Assembly: GCA_017302295.1 (NCBI GenBank) | Contig: JAFLDS010000001.1 | Span: forward strand, 186,001 to 250,000 | Direction: 5' to 3' | DNA from: Thauera sp. | GTDB taxonomy: Bacteria > Pseudomonadota > Gammaproteobacteria > Burkholderiales > Rhodocyclaceae | Length of the DNA stretch: 64,000 nt | Part shown: piece after piece, positions 1-8,106 of the stretch | How the letters are laid out: the number at the start of each line of letters is the position of its first letter | How positions within the stretch are numbered: the stretch's first letter is position 1 | The notes under the pieces: model-generated | The model's input: the letters and a program-made list of their open reading frames with translations, nothing else | Database searches by the model: none | Told to the model about the DNA's origin: nothing | Translations under genes and position numbers: made by a program

Positions 1-216
1 GGGCAGCTCGACCACGGTGACCGGCGCGGGTGGATCGACGGTCTGCACCGCCGGAGCCGCATTGTCGTAGGAAATCTCCGGCGGCGGATTGGTGGTCGCG
101 CAGCCCGCGAGCGCGGTCGCCGCTAGCAGAACGACCGGGAATGCGGCTCTACGGAGAGCCGGGAGTACGTGTGTGTGTGAAGCCGGGTTTCCGGCTTTAC
201 GGAAATACGGCTTCAT
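1..216 (-). CDS. trbG: TrbG, conjugative transfer lipoprotein (partial, N-terminal 72 residues)
   Basis: TrbG (VirB9-like) forms part of the outer-membrane ring of Trb type IV secretion systems. The N-terminus reads as a lipoprotein signal: a basic start, a hydrophobic stretch (FPVVLLAATALAGC) with a lipobox LAGC at about residues 36-39, then a Pro-rich mature region. The ATG (216-214) overlaps the trbF stop as ATGA, so translation is probably coupled. The rest of the gene lies beyond the left edge of the window. The position after trbF fits the usual trbF-trbG-trbI order. The call rests on order and lipobox, because the conserved C-terminal domain is not present here. Confidence 0.75.
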   Translation of the reverse strand, partial: MKPYFRKAGNPASHTHVLPALRRAAFPVVLLAATALAGCATTNPPPEISYDNAAPAVQTVDPPAPVTVVELP

Positions 217-896
217 TGCCCAAGCTCCCGTGACCAGTTGATGGCGTTGACGTAGATGCCGAGCGGGTTCGCCCTGAGCCGGTCGGCGTTTCGGGGGATC
301 TGCACGACGATCGTCAGGATCGCGGTCCAGCGCGTGGTCTCGGCGAGCTGGCCATTTTCGTATCGGCGCTCGACCCAGGCGACGCGGAAGCTGTCCGGGG
401 ACGCGCGGATGACGCTGGAGACGTCGACAGCGACCTGCTGCCGGCCGACCCGTGTAAAGGGGTCGTTGGAGCGGGCGTAGTCATTGAGCGCCATGGCGCC
501 GCGGTCAGTCGTGAAGTCGTAGGCGCGCAGCCAGTTCTGCCGGACGATGATCGCATCGGCCGGAATGCTCCGGACCTGCTCGATGAAGCGCGCTAGGTGG
601 AAGGCAATCTGCGGATCGGTCGGACGATAGTCGGCCTCGGCGGGCGCGACGGCCTGCGCCTGACCGATGCGATCGACTTGGACCACCCAGGGTACGATCG
701 TCCCGCGTGCTGACTGCACGACGAGCGCGGTGGCGAACCCGGCCGATAGGATCAGCGAGCCGAACGCCATGAGCCGCCAGTTCTTGGCCTGCACGCGCGA
801 GGCGCCGATGCGCTCATCCCAGACCTGGGTGGCGCGTTGATAGGGCGTCGCCGGCTCGGGGGCCTTGCCATAATGGGTAGAGGGTCGTTTGAACAT
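213..896 (-). CDS. trbF: TrbF, VirB8-like inner-membrane protein of the Trb secretion channel
   Basis: The protein has 227 residues: a cytoplasmic N-terminus, one membrane segment at about residues 43-62 (LMAFGSLILSAGFATALVVQ), then a periplasmic domain typical of VirB8/TrbF proteins, which bridge inner- and outer-membrane parts of the mating channel. The length matches the family. It starts at 896, sharing that base with the trbL stop, and its own stop overlaps the trbG start, placing it inside one tightly packed minus-strand transfer operon. No anomalies are seen. Confidence 0.93.
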   Translation of the reverse strand: MFKRPSTHYGKAPEPATPYQRATQVWDERIGASRVQAKNWRLMAFGSLILSAGFATALVVQSARGTIVPWVVQVDRIGQAQAVAPAEADYRPTDPQIAFHLARFIEQVRSIPADAIIVRQNWLRAYDFTTDRGAMALNDYARSNDPFTRVGRQQVAVDVSSVIRASPDSFRVAWVERRYENGQLAETTRWTAILTIVVQIPRNADRLRANPLGIYVNAINWSRELGQ

Positions 897-2260
897 CAGC
901 GATCGCCTTCGGAAAGATTGATGGAAGAGCCGCCGCCGTGGGCGTCGCCGGAGCGGACGGCATGGGCCGTGGCCTGGACGGCATGGGTCACGTGCTGGGA
1001 TCGGCGCATCCGCTGCGCCCAGGCCGGCGGACCGCCGGCGTTCGCGGAACCGGCGGCAGCGGCGCCATCACCGGCCGCGTCACCGCCGATCGAGCCCATG
1101 GTGGAAGTGCCGCCTGTCGCCTCAAAGGCGGCCTTGCCGCCAGCGTTGAAGCTTGAGCGCATGCTTTCGGCGGCACGCGATGCGGCGCGACGCAGAGGTG
1201 AGACGGCGGCGCTGCCGCCGGCACGCACGACCCCGCCGAGACCGGAAGCGACACCGACCGCGCCGGCCTGCCCGGCTGAGCCAAGGCTGTAAGCGGTGGA
1301 CGCGCCGCCGGCGATCGCAGCACCGCCACGAGCGGCGGCGGCGGCACCACCGGCCAGCGCAGCACCACCCGACGCAGCGGCGCCGACGGCGCCAGCGCCG
1401 AGCGCGACCATGCCGCCTGCGGCCAGGCCAGTGCCGACTGCTGCTCCGGCGCTGAGCTGGGGACCACCGGAGACGATGCCGCTTGCAATACCGGGACCGA
1501 AGATACCGAGGCCGAGCAGCGACAGCGCGGCGAGCACGATCGCCATCGCTTCGTCGATTGTCGGGTTCTGGCCGCCGAAACCGGATGTGAATTCTGAGAA
1601 GAGCGTCGAGCCGATGCCGATGATGACGGCCAGCACCAGCACCTTGATGCCGGAGGAGATGACGTTGCCGAGCACGCGTTCGGCCATGAAGGCCGACTTG
1701 CCGAACAGGCCGAACGGGATCAGCACGAAGCCGGCGAGCGTCGTCAGCTTGAACTCGATGAGCGTGACGAAGAGCTGGATGGCGAGGATGAAAAAAGCGA
1801 GCAGCACCAGCGCCCAGGCCAGGAACATGCAGGCGATCTGGATGAAGTTCTCGAAGAACGACCAGTAGCCCATGAGGCTGGAGATGGAATCGAGCAGCGG
1901 CCGTCCGGCGTCGAGCCCGGTCTGAGCGACCTTGCCAGGGCGCAAGAGGTCGGCCGTGGTGAACCCGGTGCCGCTAGCCTTCAGGCCGAGGCCGGCGAAG
2001 CTCTCGAAAATGATCCGGGCGAGGTTGTTCCAATTACCGATGATGTAGGCGAACACGCCGACGAACAGCGTCTTCTTCACCAGGCGGGCCATGATGTCGT
2101 CGTCGGCGCCCCAGCTCCAGAACAGCGCCGCCAGCGTCACGTCGATGACGATCAGGGTGGTGGCGATGAAGGCGACTTCGCCGCTGAGTAGCCCGAATCC
2201 GCTGTCGATGTAGCGGGTGAAGACCTCAAGAAAATGGTCAATGACGCCGGTGCCGCCCAT
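896..2260 (-). CDS. trbL: TrbL, polytopic VirB6-like channel protein
   Basis: TrbL is the multi-spanning inner-membrane protein of the Trb mating channel. The 454 residues hold at least five hydrophobic segments in the first 280 residues (for example VAFIATTLIVIDVTLAALFW, then ACMFLAWALVLLAFFILAIQ). After these comes a long Ala/Gly-rich low-complexity tail (about 265-400) and a hydrophilic, His/Ser-rich C-terminus, as in other TrbL proteins. It sits between trbK and trbF in the canonical order, four bases from trbK. Confidence 0.93.
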   Translation of the reverse strand: MGGTGVIDHFLEVFTRYIDSGFGLLSGEVAFIATTLIVIDVTLAALFWSWGADDDIMARLVKKTLFVGVFAYIIGNWNNLARIIFESFAGLGLKASGTGFTTADLLRPGKVAQTGLDAGRPLLDSISSLMGYWSFFENFIQIACMFLAWALVLLAFFILAIQLFVTLIEFKLTTLAGFVLIPFGLFGKSAFMAERVLGNVISSGIKVLVLAVIIGIGSTLFSEFTSGFGGQNPTIDEAMAIVLAALSLLGLGIFGPGIASGIVSGGPQLSAGAAVGTGLAAGGMVALGAGAVGAAASGGAALAGGAAAAARGGAAIAGGASTAYSLGSAGQAGAVGVASGLGGVVRAGGSAAVSPLRRAASRAAESMRSSFNAGGKAAFEATGGTSTMGSIGGDAAGDGAAAAGSANAGGPPAWAQRMRRSQHVTHAVQATAHAVRSGDAHGGGSSINLSEGDR

Positions 2261-2264
2261 GATC

Positions 2265-2654
2265 TTATCTCGCCTCGTCGAGCTGCGGCGGCGCGATCGG
2301 TGCGGCGGGCTCGAAGGCCGGCTGATCGGTGCGGTCCGATTGGGGTATGAGAGTGTTTCGCGGCGCTGGCGGGATGTCCGGCAAGCGCTCGGTAGGTCGC
2401 GCGCCGGGCGCGAGGAAGCGGTTGCGGTTTTCGGCCCAGGCCCGCAGGCACGCCGGATCGCGCGGCCCCGCTTCGCCGAGCACCTGGCAGCGGATCATTT
2501 CGTCGCGCAACGGATCGCCCTGCGCTTGGGTGGTCCGGTCGGACGGCCACGCTTCCCGCACTTCCTCTTTCCGGTTCATCTCGATCGCGGTCGCAGTGAT
2601 CGCGACGGCCACGAACACCACAGCGCCGAGCCGTGCGAGCATCTTGCCGTCCAT
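2265..2654 (-). CDS. trbK: TrbK-alt, putative entry-exclusion protein
   Basis: A small protein (129 residues) with an N-terminal membrane anchor (about residues 6-23, RLGAVVFVAVAITATAI), an acidic/basic linker containing two cysteines (CQVL and ACLRAW) and a Pro-rich tail. This matches the alternative TrbK annotated between trbJ and trbL in alphaproteobacterial Trb operons. TrbK of IncP plasmids gives entry exclusion by blocking uptake into cells that already carry the element. That function is inferred here from position and architecture, not from close similarity to RP4 TrbK. Confidence 0.8.
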   Translation of the reverse strand: MDGKMLARLGAVVFVAVAITATAIEMNRKEEVREAWPSDRTTQAQGDPLRDEMIRCQVLGEAGPRDPACLRAWAENRNRFLAPGARPTERLPDIPPAPRNTLIPQSDRTDQPAFEPAAPIAPPQLDEAR

Positions 2655-2664
2655 GGCCGCGCCC

Positions 2665-3435
2665 TCAGTTGCCGTTCGGGAACATGCGGGCGTTGCCGGG
2701 CTGATAGCCGGTGCCCGGCGTCAGGAACCGTCGGCGCTGTTCGCGACCCTGTTCGGCCGCGGCAGATCGCTCGGCCTCGGACAGGCTTTGCGCCCGGCCG
2801 TTGGCGGCAACGACGGCGGTGAGATCGGCAAGCTGCTGCGCTTGTAGCGCGAGAAGCTGGTTGCCGGCCTGCGTCGCCTGCAGCGCTCCCGTCGCGCCCT
2901 GGCTCTGGCCGACCAGTGACGACATCTCGGCGCGGTTGGTGTCGATGTTGCCGACCACGCCGGCCTGGACGCGCATGGCGTCCTGCAGGCCGCCGACCGT
3001 GTTCTGCCAGCGCTCCCGCGCCTGCGCCACGAGCGCCTGGTCGGAGGCGGACATGGAGGCGTTGCCGTAGGTCGACGTGAACGCCTGGTCGATGCGCTGG
3101 ACGTCGTAGGCGATTCCCTGCGCCTGTTGCAGGAGCTGCTGGGTGCGCTGAACCGACTGCTGAAGCTGCTGGAGCGAGGAGTATGGCAGGCTGGCGAGGT
3201 TGCGGGCCTGGTTGATCAGCATCGTCGCTTCGTTCTGAAGCTGGGTGATCTGCTGATTGACCTGCTGGAGGGTGCGCGCCGCCGTCAGGACGTTCTGCGC
3301 ATAGTTGGTCGGATCGTAGACGATCCATTGCGCAGCGGCGGGAGTGCTGAGGATCGGCGAAAGCGCGATCGGCGCGGCAAGCAGCGCTGCGGTGATACGC
3401 AGTGCAAGCGAGCGGGATTGAGTAGAACGGGTCAT
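2665..3435 (-). CDS. trbJ: TrbJ, VirB5-like periplasmic pilus-tip protein
   Basis: TrbJ resembles VirB5 and is secreted to the mating pilus. The chosen ATG (3435-3433) overlaps the trbE stop as ATGA and gives 256 residues. A Sec signal peptide follows (Arg-rich start, hydrophobic core, AAAQW cleavage region near residue 35). The mature protein is Gln-rich and helical, with heptad-like stretches at about 60-130, as expected for the family. An upstream in-frame start at 3525 would add 30 residues without signal-peptide character and overlap trbE heavily, so it was not used. Confidence 0.92.
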   Translation of the reverse strand: MTRSTQSRSLALRITAALLAAPIALSPILSTPAAAQWIVYDPTNYAQNVLTAARTLQQVNQQITQLQNEATMLINQARNLASLPYSSLQQLQQSVQRTQQLLQQAQGIAYDVQRIDQAFTSTYGNASMSASDQALVAQARERWQNTVGGLQDAMRVQAGVVGNIDTNRAEMSSLVGQSQGATGALQATQAGNQLLALQAQQLADLTAVVAANGRAQSLSEAERSAAAEQGREQRRRFLTPGTGYQPGNARMFPNGN

Positions 3436-5888
3436 GGGCGTGTCTCCGGATCGGTTTGGGGGATGACATTGGTGAGGTCGGCGATGAGGTCCGCGGCCCA
3501 GGCAAGCCGGTTCTCGGCGAGCCACTCAGCGAGGAAGCCATCCGTGCCGCTGCGGGCGTGAACGTCCGCGATCAGCGCCTGGTGCTGCTTGGACGACGCG
3601 GCGCAGAGCGCGAGCGCCACGTCCGACAGCCCCAGCTCGAACAGCCGGTTGCCGCGCCGCGACTGGCAGTAATAGTCGCGCTTAGGCGTCGCCCGCGCGA
3701 GGATCTCGATCTGGCGATCGTTGAGCCCAAAGCGGCGATAGATGGCGGTGATCTGCGGCTCGATCGCGCGTTCGTTCGGCAGCAGGATGCGAGTCTGACA
3801 GCTCTCGATGATGGCTGGCGCGATCGCTGAGCCGTCGATGTCGGAGAGCGACTGCGTCGCGAAGATGACGCTGGCGTTCTTCTTGCGCAGCGTCTTCAGC
3901 CACTCGCGGAGCTGACCGGCGAAACCCTCGTCGTCTAGCGCCAGCCAGCCTTCATCGACGATCAGCAGCGTGGGGCGACCGTCGAGGCGGTCCTCGATGC
4001 GGTGGAAGAGATAGGCGAGCACGGCGGCGGCGGCGCCCGTGCCGATCAACCCTTCTGTTTCGAAGACCTGGACATTCGCTTCGCCCAGATGCTCGGCCTC
4101 GGCGTCGAGCAACCGGCCATAGGGACCGCCGACGCAATAGGGCCGAAGCGCCTGCTTCAGGTCGTTGGACTGCAGCAGGACGGACAGGCCGGTGAGCGTC
4201 CGCTCGTTGATCGGCGCGGACGCCAGCGAGGAGAGCGCCGACCAGAGATGCTCCTTCACCTCGGGCGTGACCGGCACGCTCTCGCGCCCCAGGATCGCGA
4301 TCAGCCAGTCGGAGGCCCAGGCGCGCTCGGCGACATCGTCGATGCGCCCGAGCGGCTGAAGCGACACGCTGTCGTCTGAGCCTTCGGTGAGGCCACCGCC
4401 AAGATCGTGCCAGTCTCCGCGCATGGCGAGCGCGGCGGCGCGGATCGATCCGCCAAAGTCGAAGGCGAAAACCTGCGACTGCGGATAGCGCCGGAACTGC
4501 AGCGCCATCAGCGCCAGCAGCACCGACTTGCCGGCGCCCGTTGGCCCGACGATCAGGGTGTGGCCGACATCGCCGACATGGATGGAAAGCCGGAACGGGG
4601 TCGAGCCTTCGGTTCTGCCGTAAAGCAGTGGGGGTGCATCGAAGTGCTCGTCCCGTTCCGGTCCCGCCCACACCGCCGACAGCGGGATCATGTGGGCGAG
4701 ATTCAAGGTGTTGATCGGCGGCTGCCGGACATTGGCGTAGACATGGCCGGGCAGCGAGCCGAGCCAGGCGTCGACCGCGTTGATCGTCTCGGGCATGGCG
4801 GTGAAGTCGCGGCCCTGGATGACCTTCTCGACCATCCGCAGCTTTTCAGCTGCGATGCGCGGGTCCTCGTCCCAGACGGTGATAGTCGCCGTCACATAGG
4901 CTTGGCCCGCATAGTCGGCGCCCAGCTCCTGCAACGCCATGTCGGCGTCGGCGGCCTTGTTGGCCGCATCGGTATCGACCAGCGCAGAGGCCTCGTTGGT
5001 CATCACCTCCTTGAGGATGGCGGCGATCGACTTGCGCTTGGCGAACCACTGACGCCTGATCTTCGTCAGCAGCTTGGTGGCGTCGGTCTTGTCGAGCAGG
5101 ACGGCGCGTGTTGACCAGCGATAGGGAAAGGCCAGCCGGTTCAGCTCATCGAGGATGCCGGGCGTGGTCGCGGTCGGGAAGCCGACAATGGTGAGGATGC
5201 GGACATGTGCGTCGCCGAGCCGGGGTTCGAGCCCACCGGTCAGGGGCTGATCGGCCAGCAGCGCATCGAGATATATCGGCGTCTCGGGCACGCGGACGCG
5301 GTGCCGCTTGGTCGAGACGGTCGAATGCAGATAGGTCAGCGTCTCGCCGTCATCGAGCCAGGCGCATTCCGGCATGAAGGCGTCGATGAGCTGAAGGATG
5401 CGATCGGTGCGGTCTGCGAAGCCGCGCAGGATCTCGTGCGCATCGACGCCAGCGTGATCGCGACCCTCATAGAGCCAGGTCTCTGCGCGCGCCGCGTCTT
5501 CGGCCGGGGGAAGGTAGAGGAAGGTGAGGAAGTAGCTCGATTCGAAGTGCGCGCCGGCTTCCTCGAAGTCGGCTTTCCGTTCGGCGTCGACCAAGGCCGA
5601 CGCGCTGTCGGCGAACACGCTGGCCGGATAGGTCGCGGCACCATGGCGCTGCGCCTCGACGAAGATGGCCCAGCCGGAGCCCAGGCGACGGAAGGCGTTG
5701 TTGAGGCGCCCGGCGACCGCGACCAGCTCGGCCGGAACGGCACTGTCGAGGTCGGGTCCGCGAAACCGTGCAGTTCGCTGCAAGCTGCCGTCCTTGTTCA
5801 GGACGATGCCTTCGCCGACCAGAGCGACCCAGGGCAGGAAGTCGGCGAGACGGGTATTGCGGTTGCGATATTCGGCGAGGTTCATCAT
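3432..5888 (-). CDS. trbE: TrbE, VirB4-family ATPase of the conjugation channel
   Basis: This 818-residue cytoplasmic ATPase powers pilus assembly and substrate transfer. The Walker A motif GPTGAGKSVLL lies at about residues 447-457 and Walker B (LLIVDEGWLAL) at about 640. The N-terminal half is the usual CagE/TrbE/VirB domain, and a typical ATQSLSD motif follows Walker B. The start shown is the first of two consecutive Met codons. The gene lies 12 bases after trbD, and its stop overlaps trbJ. Length and motifs are those of a complete, active gene. Confidence 0.96.
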   Translation of the reverse strand: MMNLAEYRNRNTRLADFLPWVALVGEGIVLNKDGSLQRTARFRGPDLDSAVPAELVAVAGRLNNAFRRLGSGWAIFVEAQRHGAATYPASVFADSASALVDAERKADFEEAGAHFESSYFLTFLYLPPAEDAARAETWLYEGRDHAGVDAHEILRGFADRTDRILQLIDAFMPECAWLDDGETLTYLHSTVSTKRHRVRVPETPIYLDALLADQPLTGGLEPRLGDAHVRILTIVGFPTATTPGILDELNRLAFPYRWSTRAVLLDKTDATKLLTKIRRQWFAKRKSIAAILKEVMTNEASALVDTDAANKAADADMALQELGADYAGQAYVTATITVWDEDPRIAAEKLRMVEKVIQGRDFTAMPETINAVDAWLGSLPGHVYANVRQPPINTLNLAHMIPLSAVWAGPERDEHFDAPPLLYGRTEGSTPFRLSIHVGDVGHTLIVGPTGAGKSVLLALMALQFRRYPQSQVFAFDFGGSIRAAALAMRGDWHDLGGGLTEGSDDSVSLQPLGRIDDVAERAWASDWLIAILGRESVPVTPEVKEHLWSALSSLASAPINERTLTGLSVLLQSNDLKQALRPYCVGGPYGRLLDAEAEHLGEANVQVFETEGLIGTGAAAAVLAYLFHRIEDRLDGRPTLLIVDEGWLALDDEGFAGQLREWLKTLRKKNASVIFATQSLSDIDGSAIAPAIIESCQTRILLPNERAIEPQITAIYRRFGLNDRQIEILARATPKRDYYCQSRRGNRLFELGLSDVALALCAASSKQHQALIADVHARSGTDGFLAEWLAENRLAWAADLIADLTNVIPQTDPETRP

Positions 5889-5900
5889 CGGCGTCGCTCC

Positions 5901-6182
5901 TCAAACCGACAGGTGGCCGGGGATGCGCAGATGTTTGCGCACGACATCGACGAACTGCGGATCGCGCTTGGCCGCCCAGACGGCCGCGAAATGACCGAGA
6001 GCCCAAAGGCCCAGGCCGACCAGCCAGAGGCGGAGGCCAAGGCCGAGCGCGGCTGCCAGCGTGCCGTTGAGAATGGCGATCGAGCGCGGAGCGCCGCCGA
6101 GCAGGATGTGCTCGGTCAGCGACCGATGGACCGGGACCGAGAAGCCCGCCAGCTCGCCATGATGATCTGCGCCGTTGGCCAT
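5901..6182 (-). CDS. trbD: TrbD, VirB3-like membrane protein
   Basis: A 93-residue protein with a central hydrophobic hairpin (about residues 38-70), as in TrbD/VirB3 subunits, which associate with the VirB4-type ATPase. The chosen ATG (6182-6180) shares one base with the trbC stop (TGATG arrangement). Longer in-frame extensions into trbC are not credible. Gene order trbC-trbD-trbE supports the call. Confidence 0.9.
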   Translation of the reverse strand: MANGADHHGELAGFSVPVHRSLTEHILLGGAPRSIAILNGTLAAALGLGLRLWLVGLGLWALGHFAAVWAAKRDPQFVDVVRKHLRIPGHLSV

Positions 6183-6514
6183 CAGACGAGCGCCCCGCCG
6201 CCGAACGAGAAGAAGGACAGGAAGAAGCTGGACGCAGCGAAGGCGATCGACAGGCCGAAGACGATTTGGATGAGCTTGCGCGCGCCGCCCGACGTGTCGC
6301 CGAAGGCCAGCGTCAGGCCGGTGATGATGATGATCATCACCGCGATGATTTTGGCGACCGGGCCCTCGATGGATTCGAGGATGGACTGTAGCGGGGCCTC
6401 CCAGGGCATTTGGGAGCCGGAAGCGTGAGCGGCAGGCGCGAGCGCCAGCGAGACGAAGGTGACGGATACCGCAGTCGCGATATGGCGGCGGAAACGCAGG
6501 GCATGCTGGATCAT
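6182..6514 (-). CDS. trbC: TrbC, pilin precursor
   Basis: This 110-residue TrbC/VirB2-type pilin precursor has a signal segment (about residues 15-33, ending at AHASG), a short mature N-terminus and two strongly hydrophobic helices (VAKIIAVMIIIITGLTLAFG and a second near the C-terminus). That is the expected layout for a pilin that is cleaved and, in IncP systems, cyclised. The start overlaps the trbB stop as ATGA. Confidence 0.92.
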   Translation of the reverse strand: MIQHALRFRRHIATAVSVTFVSLALAPAAHASGSQMPWEAPLQSILESIEGPVAKIIAVMIIIITGLTLAFGDTSGGARKLIQIVFGLSIAFAASSFFLSFFSFGGGALV

Positions 6515-7494
6515 GACGGACCTCCTGTGAGGGGCTGGCTTGCGGGCGTGACGCGGTAGTCGCCGTCGGGGCCAAGGCCCTCGATGCGGGCGAGTTCGGC
6601 GAGGCGGCGCGACGTGCCCCGGCCGGAAAGCACGGCGACGAGATCGATCGTCTCGGCGATCAGGGCGCGCGGGACGGTGACGACGGCTTCCTGGATGAGC
6701 TGCTCCATCCGACGCAGCGCGCCGATGCCCGTACCCGCGTGGATGGTTCCGACACCGCCGGGGTGTCCTGTGCCCCAGGCCTTCAGCAGATCGAGGGCCT
6801 CGGCTCCCCGGACCTCGCCGATCGGAATCCGATCAGGGCGCAGGCGAAGAGAGGAGCGGACAAGATCGGAGAGCGAGGCGACGCCGTCTTTGGTCCGCAT
6901 GGCGACGAGGTTCGGCGCGGCGCATTGCAGTTCGCGCGTGTCTTCGATCAGGACGACGCGGTCGGAGGTCTTCGAGACCTCAGCCAGCAAAGCGTTGGTG
7001 AGGGTCGTCTTGCCGGTAGAGGTGCCGCCGGCGACGAGGATGTTGCGCCGATCGGCGACGGCCTGGCGCAGCGTCTCGGCCTGATGCGCCGCCATGATCC
7101 CGGCGGCGACATAGTCGTCGAGCGTGAACACGGCGACGGCCGGCTTGCGGATCGCGAAGGCCGGGGCGGACACGACGGGCGGCAACAGCCCCTCGAACCG
7201 CTCCCCCGTTTCGGGCAACTCGGCTGAGACACGTGGGGCGCCGGGATGAACCTCGGCCCCGACATGATGGGCGACGAGGCGGATGATCCGCTCGCCGTCT
7301 GACGGCGACAACAGTTCACCCGTGTCGGAAAGTCCTTCGGAAAGCCGGTCGACCCAGAGCCGCCCATCGGGGTTGAGCATCACCTCGACGATCGCGGGGT
7401 CTTCCAGAAACCGGGCGATCGCCGGCCCGAGGGCCGTGCGCAGCATGCGCGCGCCGCGAAGGATCGCCTCCGATTTCTGGTGAGTGGCCGCCAC
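6511..7494 (-). CDS. trbB: TrbB, VirB11-family secretion ATPase
   Basis: The hexameric traffic ATPase of the Trb system. The 327 residues include Walker [14 protein letters not shown] (about 153-165), an Asp box ([10 protein letters not shown], about 185) and a His-box region near GTIHAGTG (about 252), in normal family order. It is the first gene of the trbB-C-D-E-J-K-L-F-G series. The 169-base interval before it, after the RHH gene, probably carries the promoter of this operon. Confidence 0.95.
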   Translation of the reverse strand: MAATHQKSEAILRGARMLRTALGPAIARFLEDPAIVEVMLNPDGRLWVDRLSEGLSDTGELLSPSDGERIIRLVAHHVGAEVHPGAPRVSAELPETGERFEGLLPPVVSAPAFAIRKPAVAVFTLDDYVAAGIMAAHQAETLRQAVADRRNILVAGGTSTGKTTLTNALLAEVSKTSDRVVLIEDTRELQCAAPNLVAMRTKDGVASLSDLVRSSLRLRPDRIPIGEVRGAEALDLLKAWGTGHPGGVGTIHAGTGIGALRRMEQLIQEAVVTVPRALIAETIDLVAVLSGRGTSRRLAELARIEGLGPDGDYRVTPASQPLTGGPS

Positions 7495-7582
7495 GTCGTC
7501 CCCGTTCTCTTGCGGGACCGCGACATGCGGCCCTGGATCGGGGATGAGTAGAAGAGGCAGAAATCATGGCCTGACAACAACC

Positions 7583-7612
7583 ATAATGTGGTCGTCGTAC
7601 TGTAGCGTACAA
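7583..7612 (-). promoter_or_regulatory. Possible sigma-70-like promoter for the trb operon
   Basis: In the gap between the RHH gene and trbB, the minus strand has a TTGTAC hexamer (7612-7607) and CATTAT (7588-7583) separated by 18 bases. This local region is more AT-rich than its surroundings. It lies about 90 bases upstream of the trbB start. A small inverted repeat (GTAC, 6 bases, GTAC) overlaps the upstream hexamer and could be an operator. The match is moderate only, and no promoter consensus is established for this host. Confidence 0.3.
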
Positions 7613-7663
7613 ATACAGGGAAACGGCGGAACGCCGGAATACTTGAAGTGGACGTGGCCGTGA

Positions 7664-8098
7664 TTAATCCGCGTCGTGCGCGGGCGTGATGTCCTCGGAA
7701 ATTTCCTGCCTAAGCTTCGGCCCGTGAGCGAGTCGCCGGCCGAGCGCGGTGACGAACGCTTCGTAGCGTTCGCCGGCTTTGGCGCGCGCCGCTGCCTGGG
7801 CGGGCTCGGGGAGCGGCGGGTTCGTCGTCAGCCAGAATCGGATGAAGACGGCCAGCGTTTCGACGGCGATTCCAAGGTCACGCTCCATACGCGCCATTCG
7901 CCGGTCGAGCTGGTCGAGCCGTTTCGTCGTAGCCGCCTCCTGCCGTTCGGCAGCGTCGGGCGACAGGAAGGAGGCGATGCCAGCTTCCGCGATCAGCGAG
8001 AGGGATTGATCGCGCCGGGCGGCGTGCGCGGCGAGCGCCTTCATGACGTCGGGTTCGAGATACACCGATAGCCGCTGCTTTTTGGGAGGCTTTGCCAT
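7664..8098 (-). CDS. Ribbon-helix-helix (CopG/MobC-like) transfer accessory protein
   Basis: The protein has 144 residues. The N-terminus (about 8-45: RLSVYLEPDVMKALAAHAAR) has the pattern of a ribbon-helix-helix DNA-binding domain, followed by a short coiled-coil segment (about 60-90) and a helical tail. CopG-type proteins next to traG are common in these elements and may regulate transfer genes or assist the relaxosome. It starts 8 bases after traG, so the two are probably cotranscribed. The exact role is inferred. Confidence 0.75.
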   Translation of the reverse strand: MAKPPKKQRLSVYLEPDVMKALAAHAARRDQSLSLIAEAGIASFLSPDAAERQEAATTKRLDQLDRRMARMERDLGIAVETLAVFIRFWLTTNPPLPEPAQAAARAKAGERYEAFVTALGRRLAHGPKLRQEISEDITPAHDAD

Positions 8099-8106
8099 GG
8101 TGCCTC

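Noticed and set aside
5205..6428. A 407-codon plus-strand frame opposite trbE, trbD and trbC
   Set aside because: It crosses three well-supported minus-strand genes and has no protein-like pattern; an antisense shadow.
7600..7625. Treating the GTAC inverted repeat upstream of trbB as a separate operator
   Set aside because: Only 4-bp arms, so too likely by chance; it is mentioned under the promoter.
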